DNA of 64,000 nt from Corynebacterium mastitidis DSM 44356 (GCF_000375365.1 NZ_AQXB01000001.1:1-64000), one strand, 5' to 3'. Counted from the first letter of the stretch, positions 20,033-30,446 are shown. The notes: generated from the sequence alone by a model not told the origin. Made by a program: numbers and translations.

Positions 20033-20277
20033 TTTTTACGCAGGCCCTTGTACACCCGCTCGCAGTCGGGGCACACCGGAGAGCCGGGCTTGGCCTGCTT
20101 GGTCACCGGAAAGGTCTCCCCGCACAGCGCCACCACCATGGAGCCGTTCACGGCGGACTCCACGATCTGGTTCTTCTTCACGTAGTGGAAGAACTTGGGG
20201 GTGTCGTTGTCGGTGGTCGTTTCTTCCCTGATCTCTGGGCGATCAATCGTCGTCGTGCTCGTACTCACCTGACCCAT
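20029..20277 (-). CDS. DUF3039 family protein
   Basis: A small protein of about 82 residues with a CGETFPVTK...GSPVCPDCERVYKGL block; three cysteines suggest a metal site. The N-terminal 30 residues are Thr/Glu-rich. Found across actinobacteria directly upstream of this helicase; function unknown. Starts ATG 20277 and 20280 and GTG 20268 are all possible; 20277 is chosen for the GGGG just upstream. Confidence 0.82.
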   Translation of the reverse strand: MGQVSTSTTTIDRPEIREETTTDNDTPKFFHYVKKNQIVESAVNGSMVVALCGETFPVTKQAKPGSPVCPDCERVYKGLRKK

Positions 20278-20327
20278 CATGCCCCACACCCGCCGGCGCT
20301 TGCTACACGTGGGGCTACCCTGGGCTC

Positions 20328-20816
20328 ATGGCTTCTGACGGTGACGGATCGCGGGCGCGCGCGGGAGCGCACGCCGAGGTGTACGAGGCCTCCGAGACGA
20401 TCGGGGCGTCGGCCCCCTCCCCCACCCGCCCGGCGCGGGCGCGCCCCCTGAGGCGGGGCGGGCGCCGGGGCGTGGCGCTGATTACCGACGCCCACCGCAC
20501 CCCCGAGCAGGACCGCCGCCACCGCGAGCGCGTGTACGGCGCCCTGCAGGCGGCGCGCCTGCCGATGATCGCCGTGGCGCTGACCACCCTGGTGGCGTGG
20601 GAGAATTGGTGGATTGCCGGTACATTGTTCTGCGTCTCCATTCCCATGCCGTGGATCGCCGTGGTGCTGGCCAACACCCGCGGGGAGCCCCGCGATTCCC
20701 GCGCCCAGCAGGTGTACAAGCCCGCGCTGATGCGGCAACAGGCCGCCACGGCGCAAGCCCTCGAGACCGCCACGTACCAGGCCCTTACTGAACCCGAGCC
20801 ACCGAAGGATCTCTAA
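20328..20816 (+). CDS. DUF3099 membrane protein
   Basis: A 162-residue protein with a polar N-terminus, the DUF3099 hallmark ALITDAHRTPEQDRRHRERVY near residues 50-70, then two membrane helices (LPMIAVALTTLVAWENWWIAG and LFCVSIPMPWIAVVLA). Function is unknown. Four bases separate it from the methyltransferase gene that follows, suggesting one operon with dtd. Confidence 0.85.
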   Translation: MASDGDGSRARAGAHAEVYEASETIGASAPSPTRPARARPLRRGGRRGVALITDAHRTPEQDRRHRERVYGALQAARLPMIAVALTTLVAWENWWIAGTLFCVSIPMPWIAVVLANTRGEPRDSRAQQVYKPALMRQQAATAQALETATYQALTEPEPPKDL

Positions 20817-20820
20817 CTCC

Positions 20821-22470
20821 ATGCCTGTTTCCCGTCTTGCCGACGCCGCCCGCGCCCTGGTGCCCCTGCTCCGTCGTGCCGGGTGGACCGCCGCGGGCCT
20901 CCGCGAGCACCTGGGGGAGGCGGCCACCGCCGCCCTGTACCGCGGGGAGCCCGCCGCCGTGCGCCGGGCCGTCTCCGACGACTCCCCCCTGTCCTTCCTG
21001 ACCCGCCTGCTGGTGCTGCGCGAGGAGGTGCCCTGGCGGCGCTGCGCGGAGGCACTGGGAGAGGACCTGGCCCGCGCCCTGGTCTCCGCCGAGGCCCTGG
21101 AGCGCCGCGAGGACCGGGCCCGCATGCTCATCGACGTGCGCCCGCACGTCCTCGCCGGGGTGGACCGCTGGGTGTTCTCCGACGCCGACGCCTCGATGAC
21201 CTCCCACGTCCCCGGCCCGGATCACGTCCTCGGGGTGGGCTCGGCCAGCGTCTCCCTCATGCAGTCCGTGCCCGACTCCCCGGTGGATACCCTGCTCGAC
21301 CTGGGCACCGGCTCCGGGGTGCAGGCCCTCGCCCAGTTCCCCCTTGCCCGACGCGTGGTGGCCACCGACGTCCACCCCCGCGCCCTGGACTTCGCCCGGG
21401 CCACCTTCGCCGGGGCGCTCGCCGACCCGGCGGGCTCGCCCGACGCCGTGCCCGGGGTGCCCGGTGTACCCGAGGTGCCCGAGGTGGAGGTGGCCGCCGG
21501 GGCCTGGTTCGAGCCGGTGGCCGGGCGGCGCTTCGACCGCATCGTGAGCAATCCCCCGTTCGTGGTGGGCCCGCCCGCCGTGGGGCACGTCTACCGGGAC
21601 TCCGGCCTGGCCCTCGACGGCGCCTCCGAGCTGGTGCTGTCCCAGATGCCGCGCCACCTCAACCCGGGCGGCACCGGGCACGCGGTGGCCGCCTGGGTGC
21701 ACCGCGAGGATCAGCCGTGGCAGGCGCGGGTGGCCTCCTGGCTGCCCTCCCACGGCGTGCGCGCCTGGGTGCTCCAGCGCGACGTGGCCGATCCCGCCCT
21801 GTACGTGGGCACCTGGCTGCGGGACGAATCGCTCGATCCCCGAGGCCCCGAGGCGGATCGCCGCACCCGCGAGTGGCTGGACTTCTTCGAGCGCGAGGGG
21901 GTCACCGGCGTGGGCTTTGGCTTCGTGGCCCTCACCCGCCTGGGCGACGACGAGCCCAGCGAGGTCGTGGCGGAGGAGCTAACCCAGGAGTTCAGCGATC
22001 CGCTGGGGCCCGAGGTGGAGGAGTACTTCCTGCGCGCCGCCTGGCTCGCTCACGCCCAGGGGCACGGGGAGATCCTTGCCTGCCGCTTCGGCCTGCGCCC
22101 CGGCGTGGCGCGCGAGCGCGTGGACGTGGCCGACGCCGCCACCGGGATGGGCTTTCGCCCCGCCGTGCAGCGGCTGAGCCGCACGGACGGCCCCCGGTTT
22201 AGCCACGAGGTGGACGAGCACATCGGCGCGATCGTCGCCGGGTTGCACCCGGAGGGGCTGTGCCTGGGCGAGGTGGTCCACCTCTACTGCGCGGCCCGGG
22301 ATCTCGACGCCGCCGAGGTGGGCCCGCAGGTCAGCGCCGCGGTGGTGGACCTCGTGCGCCACGGCCTGCTGCTGCCCGCGGACCTGCTGGAGGGCGGCTC
22401 CCCGCTCGCACCGGCGGAGGCTGCCGTCTCGACGCGCCCGGCGGGCGCCGACGCCGAGGGGGCGCGATGA
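20821..22470 (+). CDS. HemK/PrmC-like methyltransferase with N- and C-terminal actinobacterial domains
   Basis: A 549-residue protein. Residues 1-130 form a helical domain ([22 protein letters not shown]7059-type). Residues about 140-330 are a class I methyltransferase with SAM motif [14 protein letters not shown] and the catalytic motif [11 protein letters not shown] (NPPF, as in enzymes that methylate Gln or Asn amides or exocyclic base amines). The remaining 200 residues are a separate domain. The substrate is not known; rRNA or protein modification are both possible. ATGA overlap (22467-22470) couples it to dtd. Confidence 0.87.
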   Translation: MPVSRLADAARALVPLLRRAGWTAAGLREHLGEAATAALYRGEPAAVRRAVSDDSPLSFLTRLLVLREEVPWRRCAEALGEDLARALVSAEALERREDRARMLIDVRPHVLAGVDRWVFSDADASMTSHVPGPDHVLGVGSASVSLMQSVPDSPVDTLLDLGTGSGVQALAQFPLARRVVATDVHPRALDFARATFAGALADPAGSPDAVPGVPGVPEVPEVEVAAGAWFEPVAGRRFDRIVSNPPFVVGPPAVGHVYRDSGLALDGASELVLSQMPRHLNPGGTGHAVAAWVHREDQPWQARVASWLPSHGVRAWVLQRDVADPALYVGTWLRDESLDPRGPEADRRTREWLDFFEREGVTGVGFGFVALTRLGDDEPSEVVAEELTQEFSDPLGPEVEEYFLRAAWLAHAQGHGEILACRFGLRPGVARERVDVADAATGMGFRPAVQRLSRTDGPRFSHEVDEHIGAIVAGLHPEGLCLGEVVHLYCAARDLDAAEVGPQVSAAVVDLVRHGLLLPADLLEGGSPLAPAEAAVSTRPAGADAEGAR

Positions 22471-22901
22471 GGGCGGTGCTGAGCCGGGTCACCCGGGCCA
22501 GCGTGCGGGTGGACGGCGCCGTGGTGGGCGCCATCGAGGGCCCGGGCGTGCTCGCCCTGGTGGGGGTGCACCGCGAGGACTCCGCCGGGGACGTGGCCAC
22601 GATGGTGCGCAAGATCGCGGAGCTGCGCCTGCTCGACGGCGAGGTGAGCGCGCAGGACTCGGGTGCACCCGTGCTGCTGGTGAGCCAATTCACCCTGCAG
22701 GGGCGCACCGCCCGGGGGCGGCGGCCCTCGTGGTCGCAGGCCGCCCCGGCCGAGGCCGCGCGCCCGCTCATCGAGGCCGTGGCCGAGGGGCTGCGCGCCC
22801 GGGGCATCCCCGTGGAGCAGGGCAGGTTTGGCGCCCACATGGAGGTGGAATCCGTCAACGACGGCCCCTTTACCCTCCTGGTGGAGACCCGGGGGAACTA
22901 A
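22467..22901 (+). CDS. dtd: D-aminoacyl-tRNA deacylase
   Basis: A 144-residue Dtd that hydrolyses D-amino acids and glycine mischarged on tRNA, a chiral proofreading step. Family motifs are intact: [17 protein letters not shown] at the start, SQFTLQG (active-site SQxT) and the cross-subunit loop [12 protein letters not shown]. Length is normal. Coupled to the upstream methyltransferase. Its stop overlaps the -35 element of the sigB promoter. Confidence 0.95.
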   Translation: MRAVLSRVTRASVRVDGAVVGAIEGPGVLALVGVHREDSAGDVATMVRKIAELRLLDGEVSAQDSGAPVLLVSQFTLQGRTARGRRPSWSQAAPAEAARPLIEAVAEGLRARGIPVEQGRFGAHMEVESVNDGPFTLLVETRGN

Positions 22902-22922
22902 TCTCCTCGCCCGCGCGTTGTA
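22893..22922 (+). promoter_or_regulatory. sigma-H-type promoter of sigB
   Basis: GGGAAC (22893-22898) and CGTTGTA (22916-22922) have 19 nt between GGAA and GTT, matching the ECF sigma-H pattern of corynebacteria (GGAA, N18-19, GTT). The -35 runs into the dtd stop codon. Transcription would start near 22928, about 28 nt before sigB. In C. glutamicum sigB is a known SigH target. Confidence 0.7.
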
Positions 22923-22955
22923 CGTGGCAGCATCGGTGAGAACGAGGAGGCTTTC

Positions 22956-23945
22956 ATGACACAGGCGTCGGTGACCGAGTTGGACTCTGAGGAGCAGGAC
23001 CGCGGCAGCCGCCGAAATCAGACCAACGACAATCCCTCCGCCGACCTCGTTCGCGTGTACCTCAACGGCATCGGCAAGACCGCCCTGCTCTCCGCCGAGG
23101 ACGAGGTGGAGCTGGCCCAGCAGATCGAGGTGGGCCTCTACGCCGAGCACCTGCTCGTGCACTCCGAGGAGCCGCTCACCCGCGCCAAGAAGCGCGACCT
23201 CAAGGTCCTGGCCCGCGAGGGCAAGAAGGCGCGCAGCCACCTGCTGGAGGCCAACCTGCGCCTCGTGGTCTCCCTGGCCAAGCGCTACACCGGGCGCGGC
23301 ATGCCGCTTCTGGATCTCATCCAGGAGGGCAACCTGGGCCTGATCCGCGCGATGGAAAAGTTCGACTACGCCAAGGGCTTTAAGTTCTCCACCTACGCCA
23401 CCTGGTGGATTCGCCAGGCCATCACCCGGGGCATGGCGGATCAGTCGCGCACCATCCGCCTGCCCGTGCACCTGGTCGAGCAGGTCAACAAGCTCTCGCG
23501 GATCAAGCGCGAGCTGTACCAGCACCTGGGCCGCGAGGCCACCAACGAGGAGCTGGCGGAGGAGTCCGGCATCGACGAGTCCAAGATCGAGATGCTGCTG
23601 CGCCAGTCGCGCGACCCGGTGAGCCTGGACATGCCCGTGGGCGCGGACGAGGAGGCCCCCCTGGGGGACTTCATCGAGGACGCCGAGGCCGCGGACGCGG
23701 AGAGCGCCGTGGTGGCCTCGCTGCGCCACTCCGACATCCGCTCCGTGCTGTCCACCCTGGAGGAGCGCGAGCAGGACGTCATCCGCCTGCGCTACGGCCT
23801 CGACGACGGCGTGCCGCGCACCCTCGACCAGATCGGCCGCCGCTTTGGTCTATCCCGCGAGCGGGTGCGCCAGATAGAGCGCGAGGTCATGAGCAAGCTT
23901 CGCGACGGCGAGCGGGCCAACCGGCTGCGCGATTACGCCCAGTAA
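22956..23945 (+). CDS. sigB: primary-like RNA polymerase sigma factor SigB
   Basis: A 329-residue group 2 sigma factor, paralogous to SigA in this window but without its long N-terminus. Region 1.2 is [15 protein letters not shown]; region 2 has [17 protein letters not shown] and [18 protein letters not shown]; region 4.2 has [32 protein letters not shown] stands 6 nt before the ATG. SigB serves transition-phase and stress genes in corynebacteria. Followed by dtxR as in C. glutamicum. Confidence 0.96.
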   Translation: MTQASVTELDSEEQDRGSRRNQTNDNPSADLVRVYLNGIGKTALLSAEDEVELAQQIEVGLYAEHLLVHSEEPLTRAKKRDLKVLAREGKKARSHLLEANLRLVVSLAKRYTGRGMPLLDLIQEGNLGLIRAMEKFDYAKGFKFSTYATWWIRQAITRGMADQSRTIRLPVHLVEQVNKLSRIKRELYQHLGREATNEELAEESGIDESKIEMLLRQSRDPVSLDMPVGADEEAPLGDFIEDAEAADAESAVVASLRHSDIRSVLSTLEEREQDVIRLRYGLDDGVPRTLDQIGRRFGLSRERVRQIEREVMSKLRDGERANRLRDYAQ

Positions 23946-24053
23946 AACGTCGCGTCCCCGCCCCCGCGCCCGCCTGATGGCGGCGGAGGGCATGCCGTGC
24001 GGGTATTGTGATGGTCACTTCCTTAGCGCGAACACACAACAAATGAGGTAACA

Positions 24054-24740
24054 GTGAAGGATCTCGTCGATACCACCGAGATGTATCTGCGCACCATTTA
24101 CGAGCTCGAGGAGGAGGGGATTGTCCCCCTGCGGGCCCGTATCGTGGAGCGCCTGGAGCAGTCCGGCCCCACGGTGAGCCAGACCGTGGCCCGCATGGAG
24201 CGCGACGGCCTCCTCCACGTGCGCCCGGATCGCAGCCTGCAGCTCACGGAGGAGGGGCGGGCCCGCGCCACCGCCGTGATGCGCAAGCACCGCCTCGCCG
24301 AGCGCCTGCTCACCGACATCCTCCACCTCGACCTCAACCAGGTGCACGACGAGGCCTGCCGCTGGGAGCACGTGATGAGCGACGAGGTGGAGCGCCGCGT
24401 GATCGACGTCCTCGACGACGCCTCCTACTCCCCCTTCGGAAACCCCATTCCCGGGCTCAAGGCCCTGGGCGTGGACCGGGAATCCCCCGGGGAGCGCGGG
24501 GTGCGGCCGGTGGACCTGCCCGAGGGCAAGGAGATCCCGGCCCTGTTGCTCCAGGTCAACGAGATCGTGCAGATGGAGGGGCGCCAGCTGCGCGCCCTGG
24601 CCGAGGCCGGCATCACCGTGGGCTCCGAGGTCATGGTGCGCCACGACAACAGCGTGGTGACCATCGCCAAGGACGGCGCGGCCATCGAGCTGGCCGACGA
24701 CCTCGGCCACGCCATCCGCGTCGAGCCGGTGGAGGGGTAA
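24054..24740 (+). CDS. dtxR: iron-dependent repressor DtxR
   Basis: A 228-residue DtxR. It has an N-terminal winged helix (to about 70), a dimerisation/metal domain and a C-terminal SH3-like domain from about 150. All known ligands are in their standard places: Met10, Cys102, Glu105, His106 (primary site) and His79, Glu83, His98 (ancillary site), so it should be Fe(II)-responsive. It represses iron uptake and activates iron storage in corynebacteria. GTG start with GAGGTAACA upstream. Only 3 nt separate it from galE, so they form an operon. Confidence 0.98.
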   Translation: MKDLVDTTEMYLRTIYELEEEGIVPLRARIVERLEQSGPTVSQTVARMERDGLLHVRPDRSLQLTEEGRARATAVMRKHRLAERLLTDILHLDLNQVHDEACRWEHVMSDEVERRVIDVLDDASYSPFGNPIPGLKALGVDRESPGERGVRPVDLPEGKEIPALLLQVNEIVQMEGRQLRALAEAGITVGSEVMVRHDNSVVTIAKDGAAIELADDLGHAIRVEPVEG

Positions 24741-24743
24741 GCG

Positions 24744-25700
24744 ATGAAGCTACTGGTCACCGGCGGCGCGGGCTACGTGGGCAGCGTGTGCTCCCAGGTG
24801 CTCATCGAGGCGGGACACGACGTCACCGTCGTGGATAACTTCTCCACCGGCAACCGGGACGCCGTGCCCTCCCGCGCCCGCCTGGTGGAGGGAGACGTGG
24901 CCGAGGTGGCGGACGCCGTGTTTGCCGAGGGCGGCTTTGACGGCGTCCTGCACTTTGCCGCCCGCTCCCTGGTGGGCGAGTCCATGGAGAAGCCGGACGA
25001 GTACTGGCGGGACAACGTGGGCACCACCCTGAGCCTGCTGGACGCCATGCGCCGCCACGGGGTGAACAGCCTCGTGTTCTCCTCCACCGCCGCCACCTAC
25101 GGGGAGCCGGACAGCGTGCCCATCACGGAGGAGGCCCACACCTGCCCCACCAACACCTACGGGGCCACCAAGCTCTCCATCGACTACGCCATTACCTCCT
25201 ACGCCTCCGCCTACGGCCTGGCGGCCACCAGCCTGCGCTACTTCAACGTGGCGGGCGCCTACGGCGGGCTGGGCGAGCACCGGGAGGTGGAGACCCACCT
25301 GATCCCCCTGATCCTGCAGGTGGCCCTGGGCCGCCGCGAGAAGATCCTCGTGTTCGGCAACGACTGGCCCACCCCGGACGGCACGGCGGTGCGCGATTAC
25401 ATCCACATCCGCGACCTCGCCCAGGCGCACCTGCTGGCCCTGGAGTCCAACCGGCCCGGGGTGCACCGCGTCTACAACCTCGGTTCCGGGGCCGGTAACT
25501 CCGTGCAGGAGGTCATCGACGCCTGCCGCGAGGTCACCGGGCACCCCATCCCCTCCGAGCTGGCTCCCCGCCGCGCCGGGGACCCCGCGGTGCTCATCGC
25601 CTCCTCGGAGAAGATCATCCGGGAGCTGGGCTGGAACCCCACCCGCACGGACATCCGCACCATCGTCTCCGACGCCTGGGAGTACACCCGCAACGCCTAG
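24744..25700 (+). CDS. galE: UDP-glucose 4-epimerase
   Basis: A 318-residue short-chain dehydrogenase of the GalE type. The NAD-binding motif is TGGAGYVGS (residues 6-14). Later come VDNFSTGN, the catalytic [11 protein letters not shown]er/Thr and YGATKLSID (Tyr-x3-Lys), then [12 protein letters not shown]. It interconverts UDP-glucose and UDP-galactose; UDP-Gal is the precursor of UDP-galactofuranose for arabinogalactan. The dtxR-galE linkage is a corynebacterial trait. Its stop codon overlaps that of the convergent DUF4192 gene. Confidence 0.95.
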   Translation: MKLLVTGGAGYVGSVCSQVLIEAGHDVTVVDNFSTGNRDAVPSRARLVEGDVAEVADAVFAEGGFDGVLHFAARSLVGESMEKPDEYWRDNVGTTLSLLDAMRRHGVNSLVFSSTAATYGEPDSVPITEEAHTCPTNTYGATKLSIDYAITSYASAYGLAATSLRYFNVAGAYGGLGEHREVETHLIPLILQVALGRREKILVFGNDWPTPDGTAVRDYIHIRDLAQAHLLALESNRPGVHRVYNLGSGAGNSVQEVIDACREVTGHPIPSELAPRRAGDPAVLIASSEKIIRELGWNPTRTDIRTIVSDAWEYTRNA

Positions 25701-26707
25701 TAGCGCACCGGGTCCGCGCCCTGCGCCCCCTCCCGCACCGCGTCCAGCATGGCCTCGATCCCGCAGCGGACGGCCATCGCGTGCAGCAGGCGCGCCAGGT
25801 TGTGCCCCGGAGCCTCCTCCTGGGCCGCCTGCAGCGCGAACGGCACCCGCCATCGCCTGCCGCTTTGCGCGGCCGCGAGCGCGTAGAGGCACAGGGCGTT
25901 GGCCCGCACCTCTCCCCTGGTCTTACGCGCCACCTCCAGCATGGTCCGGTGCGCACCCTCCGCGTGCTCGAGGACCTGCGGGATCAGGGCGTCGCGCACA
26001 ACGTGATGGCCCAGCAGGATCGCCAGGTGCCGCGCCTCCCCCTCGCCCTCCAGCAGCGCACCGGCCTCCGCCATGACCTCGGCAAACCCCTCCGGGCGGC
26101 GGCGGATCTCGCTCACCAGCGCCAGGCAGTCGCGGGCGTCCACCGGCCACGGCGCGCCCTGTGGGTCGAAGAAGGCCCGGGCCTCCCGCCGGTTGATCTC
26201 CGGCAGCTCCCCTCGCTCGATAAGGCACCCCATGGTGGGGCTGGCCGCAACCGATTCGATCACCCCGGCGCGCCACTGCTCCGGGACCGGGACCCCGCGC
26301 ACCGCGGCGTAGCGCTCCCCGGTGGCGATGCCGGGGGCGTGCCAGCAGCCCCAGCAGAAGGGCGGGGACCCCTCGTCCCGCGCCCAGTCCCGCAGCACCG
26401 CGCGCAACCCCTCGGGCGGCGGCGCGCCGACGACGAACGCCACGAAGGCGCCGCTTCCCTCCGCCGCCAGGAGGGATCGCCCCTGGGCGAGAACGCCCGG
26501 CGGGGCGGAGGCGTCGGTGCGCAGCACCTGTCCCAGGGCGTAGGTGCCGCGCTCGGGGCGGCGCCCGAGGCTGGCCGGGGCGGATAGGCCGCGCCCGTGC
26601 GGCTCCAACCCCATGAGGACCACGGAGTCCTGGGGATAGAACCCGAGGAGGGCGGGAATGGTGGCAAAGAGGTAGCCCGGTATGCGGGCGAAGCTCGGCG
26701 TGCTCAT
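25697..26707 (-). CDS. DUF4192 family protein
   Basis: A 336-residue soluble protein, recognised by [34 protein letters not shown] at its N-terminus, the DUF4192 hallmark, and by its position between galE and the PAC2 gene. Function is unknown in all actinobacteria. Start ATG 26707; the open frame upstream of it is unrelated sequence that contains the DnaA boxes. The codon content of its 3' half is as GC-rich as its neighbours. Confidence 0.85.
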   Translation of the reverse strand: MSTPSFARIPGYLFATIPALLGFYPQDSVVLMGLEPHGRGLSAPASLGRRPERGTYALGQVLRTDASAPPGVLAQGRSLLAAEGSGAFVAFVVGAPPPEGLRAVLRDWARDEGSPPFCWGCWHAPGIATGERYAAVRGVPVPEQWRAGVIESVAASPTMGCLIERGELPEINRREARAFFDPQGAPWPVDARDCLALVSEIRRRPEGFAEVMAEAGALLEGEGEARHLAILLGHHVVRDALIPQVLEHAEGAHRTMLEVARKTRGEVRANALCLYALAAAQSGRRWRVPFALQAAQEEAPGHNLARLLHAMAVRCGIEAMLDAVREGAQGADPVRY

Positions 26708-26761
26708 GGCGTCGAATATGCCGGGTCGCCGCCGGCGAGGCGAGCGGGCGGCGCCGGGGGC

Positions 26762-26785
26762 TGTGGATAACGGGCGTTGTCCACA
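26762..26785. promoter_or_regulatory. pair of inverted DnaA boxes
   Basis: TGTGGATAA at 26762-26770 is the exact complement of the DnaA box TTATCCACA. TTGTCCACA at 26777-26785 is a second box with one mismatch on the opposite strand. Six bases separate them. They lie in the 228-bp intergenic region between the divergent DUF4192 and PAC2 genes, 55 bp from the DUF4192 start. Confidence 0.7.
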
Positions 26786-26935
26786 ACCCGCCCTCCCGGC
26801 GCGTGCTGCGGGCGTGCGCGCGGGGTTGGTTAGAATGGCGGTCACTACCTCGCGGAAGCACCACTGATGACCCCTAGGGGAATGATCCCGGGGGTTGCGT
26901 CGTTACACCGGGTAGACCAACAAAGGAGGACGATC

Positions 26936-27865
26936 GTGCCGGAAGAATACCGCCGCATGTATGAGCTGGAGTATCCGTCGCCGGAGGTGTCCTCGGAGGG
27001 GGCCGAGGGCCCCACCCTTATCGTGGCCCTGCACGGGTACGCGGACGCGGGCCAGGCCGTGAGCGCCAGCGCGGATCACCTCATGGCGGCCCTGGAGAAC
27101 CGCCTGGTGGCGTCCTTTAACACGGACGAGCTCATCGACTACCGTTCCCGTCGCCCCACCGTGACCATGGAGAATCACGAGGTGACCAAGATCGAGAAGC
27201 TCTCCCTGGACATGCGGGTCCTCCGCGACATTCAGGGGCGGCACTTCCTGCTGCTCAGCGGGCCGGAGCCGGACCTGCGCTGGGACGCCTTTACCCAGGC
27301 GGTGGCGGGACTGGTGCGCAAGTACAACGTGGCCAAGGTGATCTGCCTGTACTCCGCGCCCATGACGGTCCCGCACACCCGCCCGCTGGTGGTCTCCGCG
27401 CACGGCAACAACGCTGAGCTGATGCAGGATTTGTTCCGCTTTGACGGCTCGGTGGTGCTGCCGGGCTCGGCGGCCCTGCAGCTCGAGTCCGTCCTGGGCG
27501 AGCAGCGCACGGCGGTGGCGGGCTTTACCGCGCACGTCCCGCACTACGTCTCCTCCTCGCCCTACCCGGAGGCCACGCTGAAGCTGCTGCGCTCCGTGGC
27601 CCACAACGCGCACCTGGACCTGCCCCTGCAAACCCTGGAGCGGGACTGGGAGCGGGTGTCCCAGCAGCTCACGGAGCAGATGGAGGACTCCGCAGAGATT
27701 CAGCACGTGGTGGGCGCGCTGGAACAGCAGTACGACGAGGAGCTGGAGCAGTACCGCTCCCGGCACCCCAAGGCCATGCTTCCCGGCGAGGAGGACCTGC
27801 CCAGCGGCGAGGAGATCGGCCAGGAGTTCGAGCGCTTCCTCGCGGATCTGGACGAGGAGGACTAG
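26936..27865 (+). CDS. PAC2 family protein (proteasome assembly chaperone-like)
   Basis: A 309-residue protein with a PAC2 fold: PTLIVALHGYADAGQAVSASADHLM near residues 22-46, the variable RVLRDIQGRHFLLLSGPEPD segment, and a helical, acidic C-terminus (EIQHVVGALEQQYDEELEQY...GEEIGQEFERFLADLDEED). The role in actinobacteria is unsettled; corynebacteria lack a proteasome, so chaperoning of another assembly or ATP-grasp-linked roles are possible. AAAGGAGG 6 nt before GTG 26936 decides the start, although the frame is open from 26867. Confidence 0.87.
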   Translation: MPEEYRRMYELEYPSPEVSSEGAEGPTLIVALHGYADAGQAVSASADHLMAALENRLVASFNTDELIDYRSRRPTVTMENHEVTKIEKLSLDMRVLRDIQGRHFLLLSGPEPDLRWDAFTQAVAGLVRKYNVAKVICLYSAPMTVPHTRPLVVSAHGNNAELMQDLFRFDGSVVLPGSAALQLESVLGEQRTAVAGFTAHVPHYVSSSPYPEATLKLLRSVAHNAHLDLPLQTLERDWERVSQQLTEQMEDSAEIQHVVGALEQQYDEELEQYRSRHPKAMLPGEEDLPSGEEIGQEFERFLADLDEED

Positions 27866-27917
27866 CCCCTCCCGGGGGCCGAGCGCGCCCCGACCCGCGC
27901 GCCGGAGGTCTACTAGG

Positions 27918-30446
27918 GTGGGACGGGTGAACCTCTCCCAGATGCTCCCAGACCTCAGCGAAGTACCGGAATCGCTCTTCGACGAGTCCATCTTCGACTC
28001 CTTTAGCGCCTGGACCCGCGAGCGGGGCATCACCCTCTACCCGGCGCAGGAGGAGGCGGCCCTGGGCATCCTCGCCGGGGACAACGTCATCCTGGCCACC
28101 CCCACGGGCTCGGGCAAGTCCATGGTGGCCATCGCCGCGCACTTCATCGCCATGGCGCGCGGGCAGCGCAGCTTTTATACCGCCCCCATCAAGGCGCTGG
28201 TGAGCGAGAAGTTCTTTGCCCTGTGCGACATCTTCGGCCCCGATAACGTGGGCATGATGACGGGCGACGCCACCGTCAACGGCAACGCCCCCATCATCTG
28301 CGCCACGGCGGAGATCGTGGCCAACGTGGCCCTGCGCGACGGCGACCGGGCGCGCATCGACCAGGTGGTGATGGACGAGTTCCACTACTACTCCGACCCC
28401 GAGCGCGGCTGGGCCTGGCAGGTGCCCCTCCTGGAGCTGCCCCAGGCGCAGTTCCTCCTCATGTCCGCCACTCTCGGTGACACGGAGGCGTTGCAAAAGG
28501 ACCTCACCGCCCGCACCGGGCGCACCACCTCCCTGGTCGCCGGGGCCGCCCGCCCGGTGCCGCTGGATTTCTCCTACGTCTACACCCCGGTGCACGAGAC
28601 GATCGAGGAGCTGCTTGAGCAGGGCAAGTCCCCCATCTACGTGGTGCACTTTACCCAGCGGGAGGCCACCGAGCGCGCCCAGGCGCTGACCTCCATGCCG
28701 ATGATCACCCCGGAGGAAAAGGAAGGCATCGTCGCAGAGATCGGCTCCTTCCGCTTCAGCACGGCCTTTGGCAGCCAGCTCTCCCGGCTGCTGCGCAAGG
28801 GCATCGGCGTGCACCACGCCGGCATGCTGCCCAAGTACCGCCGCCTGGTGGAGCGCCTGGCCCAAAAGGGACTGCTGAAGGTCATCTGCGGCACGGACAC
28901 CCTGGGGGTGGGGATCAACGTGCCGATCCGCACCGTGCTCATGACGGGTCTGGCCAAGTTCGACGGCACCCGGCAGCGCATCATGAAGTCCCGGGAGTTC
29001 CACCAGATCGCCGGGCGCGCGGGCCGCGCCGGGTTTGATACGGAGGGCACCGTGGTGGTGCAGGCCCCGGAGCACGAGATCGAGAACTGGCGGCTGCGCC
29101 AGCGCGCCGGGAGCGACCCGAAGAAGCTCAAGAAGCTGCGCAAGAAGCACGCCCGGGAGGGGGAGGTGAGTTGGGGCGAGCGCACCTTTGACAGGCTCAC
29201 TCAGGCCGAGCCCGAGCAGATGGCCTCGCAGTTTAAGGTGTCCAACTCCATGGTGATCAACCTGGTGTCCCGCCCCGGGGACACCTACGCGCACTTCGAG
29301 CGCCTCCTGCGCGGCAATCACGACCCGCGCGCCAAGCAGAACAAGGACATCCTGACCACCCTGGAGCTGGGGCGGGGCCTGCTGCGCGCCGGGATCGTGG
29401 AAAAGCATAAGGAGGGCTACCGGCTGACCCGCGAGATGCAGCGGGACTTCGCCCTCAACCAGCCGCTCTCCCCCTTCGCCCTGGCCGCGCTGAGCCTGCT
29501 CGATCCCGAGTCCGATACCTACACCCTGGATCTCATCAGCACCTTCGAGGCGATCCTCGACGACCCCCGCCCCATCCTGATCGCCCAGCAAAAGGCGGCA
29601 CGCGGGGAACGCATCGCCGCGCTCAAGGCCGAGGGGGTGGACTACACCGAGCGCATGGCCATCGTGGAGGAGGTCACCTGGCCCATGCCGCTGGCCGAGG
29701 AGCTAGAGGAGGCCTACGAGACGTTCAGCGAGGGCGCGCCGTGGGCCAAGGAGTTCCGGCTGAGCCCCAAGTCCATCGTGCGCGACATGATCGAGCACGC
29801 CATGACGTTCTCCGACCTGGTGGCCACCTACTCCCTGGCGCGCTCGGAGGGCGTGGTGCTGCGCTACCTCACCGACGCCTGGCGCACGCTGCAGCACTCC
29901 GTCCCCGCGGAGTACCGCACGGACGAGCTGGAGGACATCGAGGTGTGGCTGGGCGAGCTGATCCGCCAGGTGGACTCCTCGCTGGTGGACGAGTGGGCGC
30001 ACATGGCCGACCCCGACGCCCCCGTCTCCCAGGCCGTGGTGGACCAGGAGCTGGCCTTCGGGGTGGAGGACCCCACGGCGCTGACCGCCAACCGCCGGGC
30101 CTTTATCATCATGGTGCGCAACGCCATGTTCCGCCTGGTGGAGCTGTTCGCCTGGGAGAAGGAGGAGCGCCTGGCCGAGCTGACGGACTATCTCGACGAC
30201 GCCCCGGACTTCCCCGCCGCGATGGACGAGTACTTCGACCAGTACGACGACCTGGATACCGGACCCCAGGCGCGCGGGCCGGAGTACTTCCGGCTGGAGA
30301 CCTCCGGGCGGGCCTGGGCGGTGCGGCAGGTGTTCAAGGACCCCGAGGACGATCGCTCGTTTGCCTACGAGGCGGTGGTGGACCTGGACGCCTCCGACGA
30401 GGCCGGGGAGGTGCGCTTCTCCTCGCTGCGCATCGACGCCCACTGA
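27918..30446 (+). CDS. Ski2/Mtr4-like DEAD/DEAH-box RNA helicase with DUF3516
   Basis: An 842-residue superfamily II helicase. Walker A TPTGSGKSMVA, Walker B MDEFHYY (DEFH box), SAT motif LMSATLGD, and motifs V-VI DTLGVGINVPIRTV and QIAGRAGRAGFDTEG are all present. The C-terminal 400 residues form the DUF3516 domain of actinobacterial members. Probable RNA unwinding or decay factor. GTG 27918 or GTG 27927 may start it. The gene lies 52 nt after the PAC2 gene on the same strand. Confidence 0.92.
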   Translation: MGRVNLSQMLPDLSEVPESLFDESIFDSFSAWTRERGITLYPAQEEAALGILAGDNVILATPTGSGKSMVAIAAHFIAMARGQRSFYTAPIKALVSEKFFALCDIFGPDNVGMMTGDATVNGNAPIICATAEIVANVALRDGDRARIDQVVMDEFHYYSDPERGWAWQVPLLELPQAQFLLMSATLGDTEALQKDLTARTGRTTSLVAGAARPVPLDFSYVYTPVHETIEELLEQGKSPIYVVHFTQREATERAQALTSMPMITPEEKEGIVAEIGSFRFSTAFGSQLSRLLRKGIGVHHAGMLPKYRRLVERLAQKGLLKVICGTDTLGVGINVPIRTVLMTGLAKFDGTRQRIMKSREFHQIAGRAGRAGFDTEGTVVVQAPEHEIENWRLRQRAGSDPKKLKKLRKKHAREGEVSWGERTFDRLTQAEPEQMASQFKVSNSMVINLVSRPGDTYAHFERLLRGNHDPRAKQNKDILTTLELGRGLLRAGIVEKHKEGYRLTREMQRDFALNQPLSPFALAALSLLDPESDTYTLDLISTFEAILDDPRPILIAQQKAARGERIAALKAEGVDYTERMAIVEEVTWPMPLAEELEEAYETFSEGAPWAKEFRLSPKSIVRDMIEHAMTFSDLVATYSLARSEGVVLRYLTDAWRTLQHSVPAEYRTDELEDIEVWLGELIRQVDSSLVDEWAHMADPDAPVSQAVVDQELAFGVEDPTALTANRRAFIIMVRNAMFRLVELFAWEKEERLAELTDYLDDAPDFPAAMDEYFDQYDDLDTGPQARGPEYFRLETSGRAWAVRQVFKDPEDDRSFAYEAVVDLDASDEAGEVRFSSLRIDAH

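Noticed and set aside
27669..29591. A 640-codon open frame antisense to the DUF3516 helicase
   Set aside because: Same GC-bias artefact; low-complexity translation and no recognisable domain.
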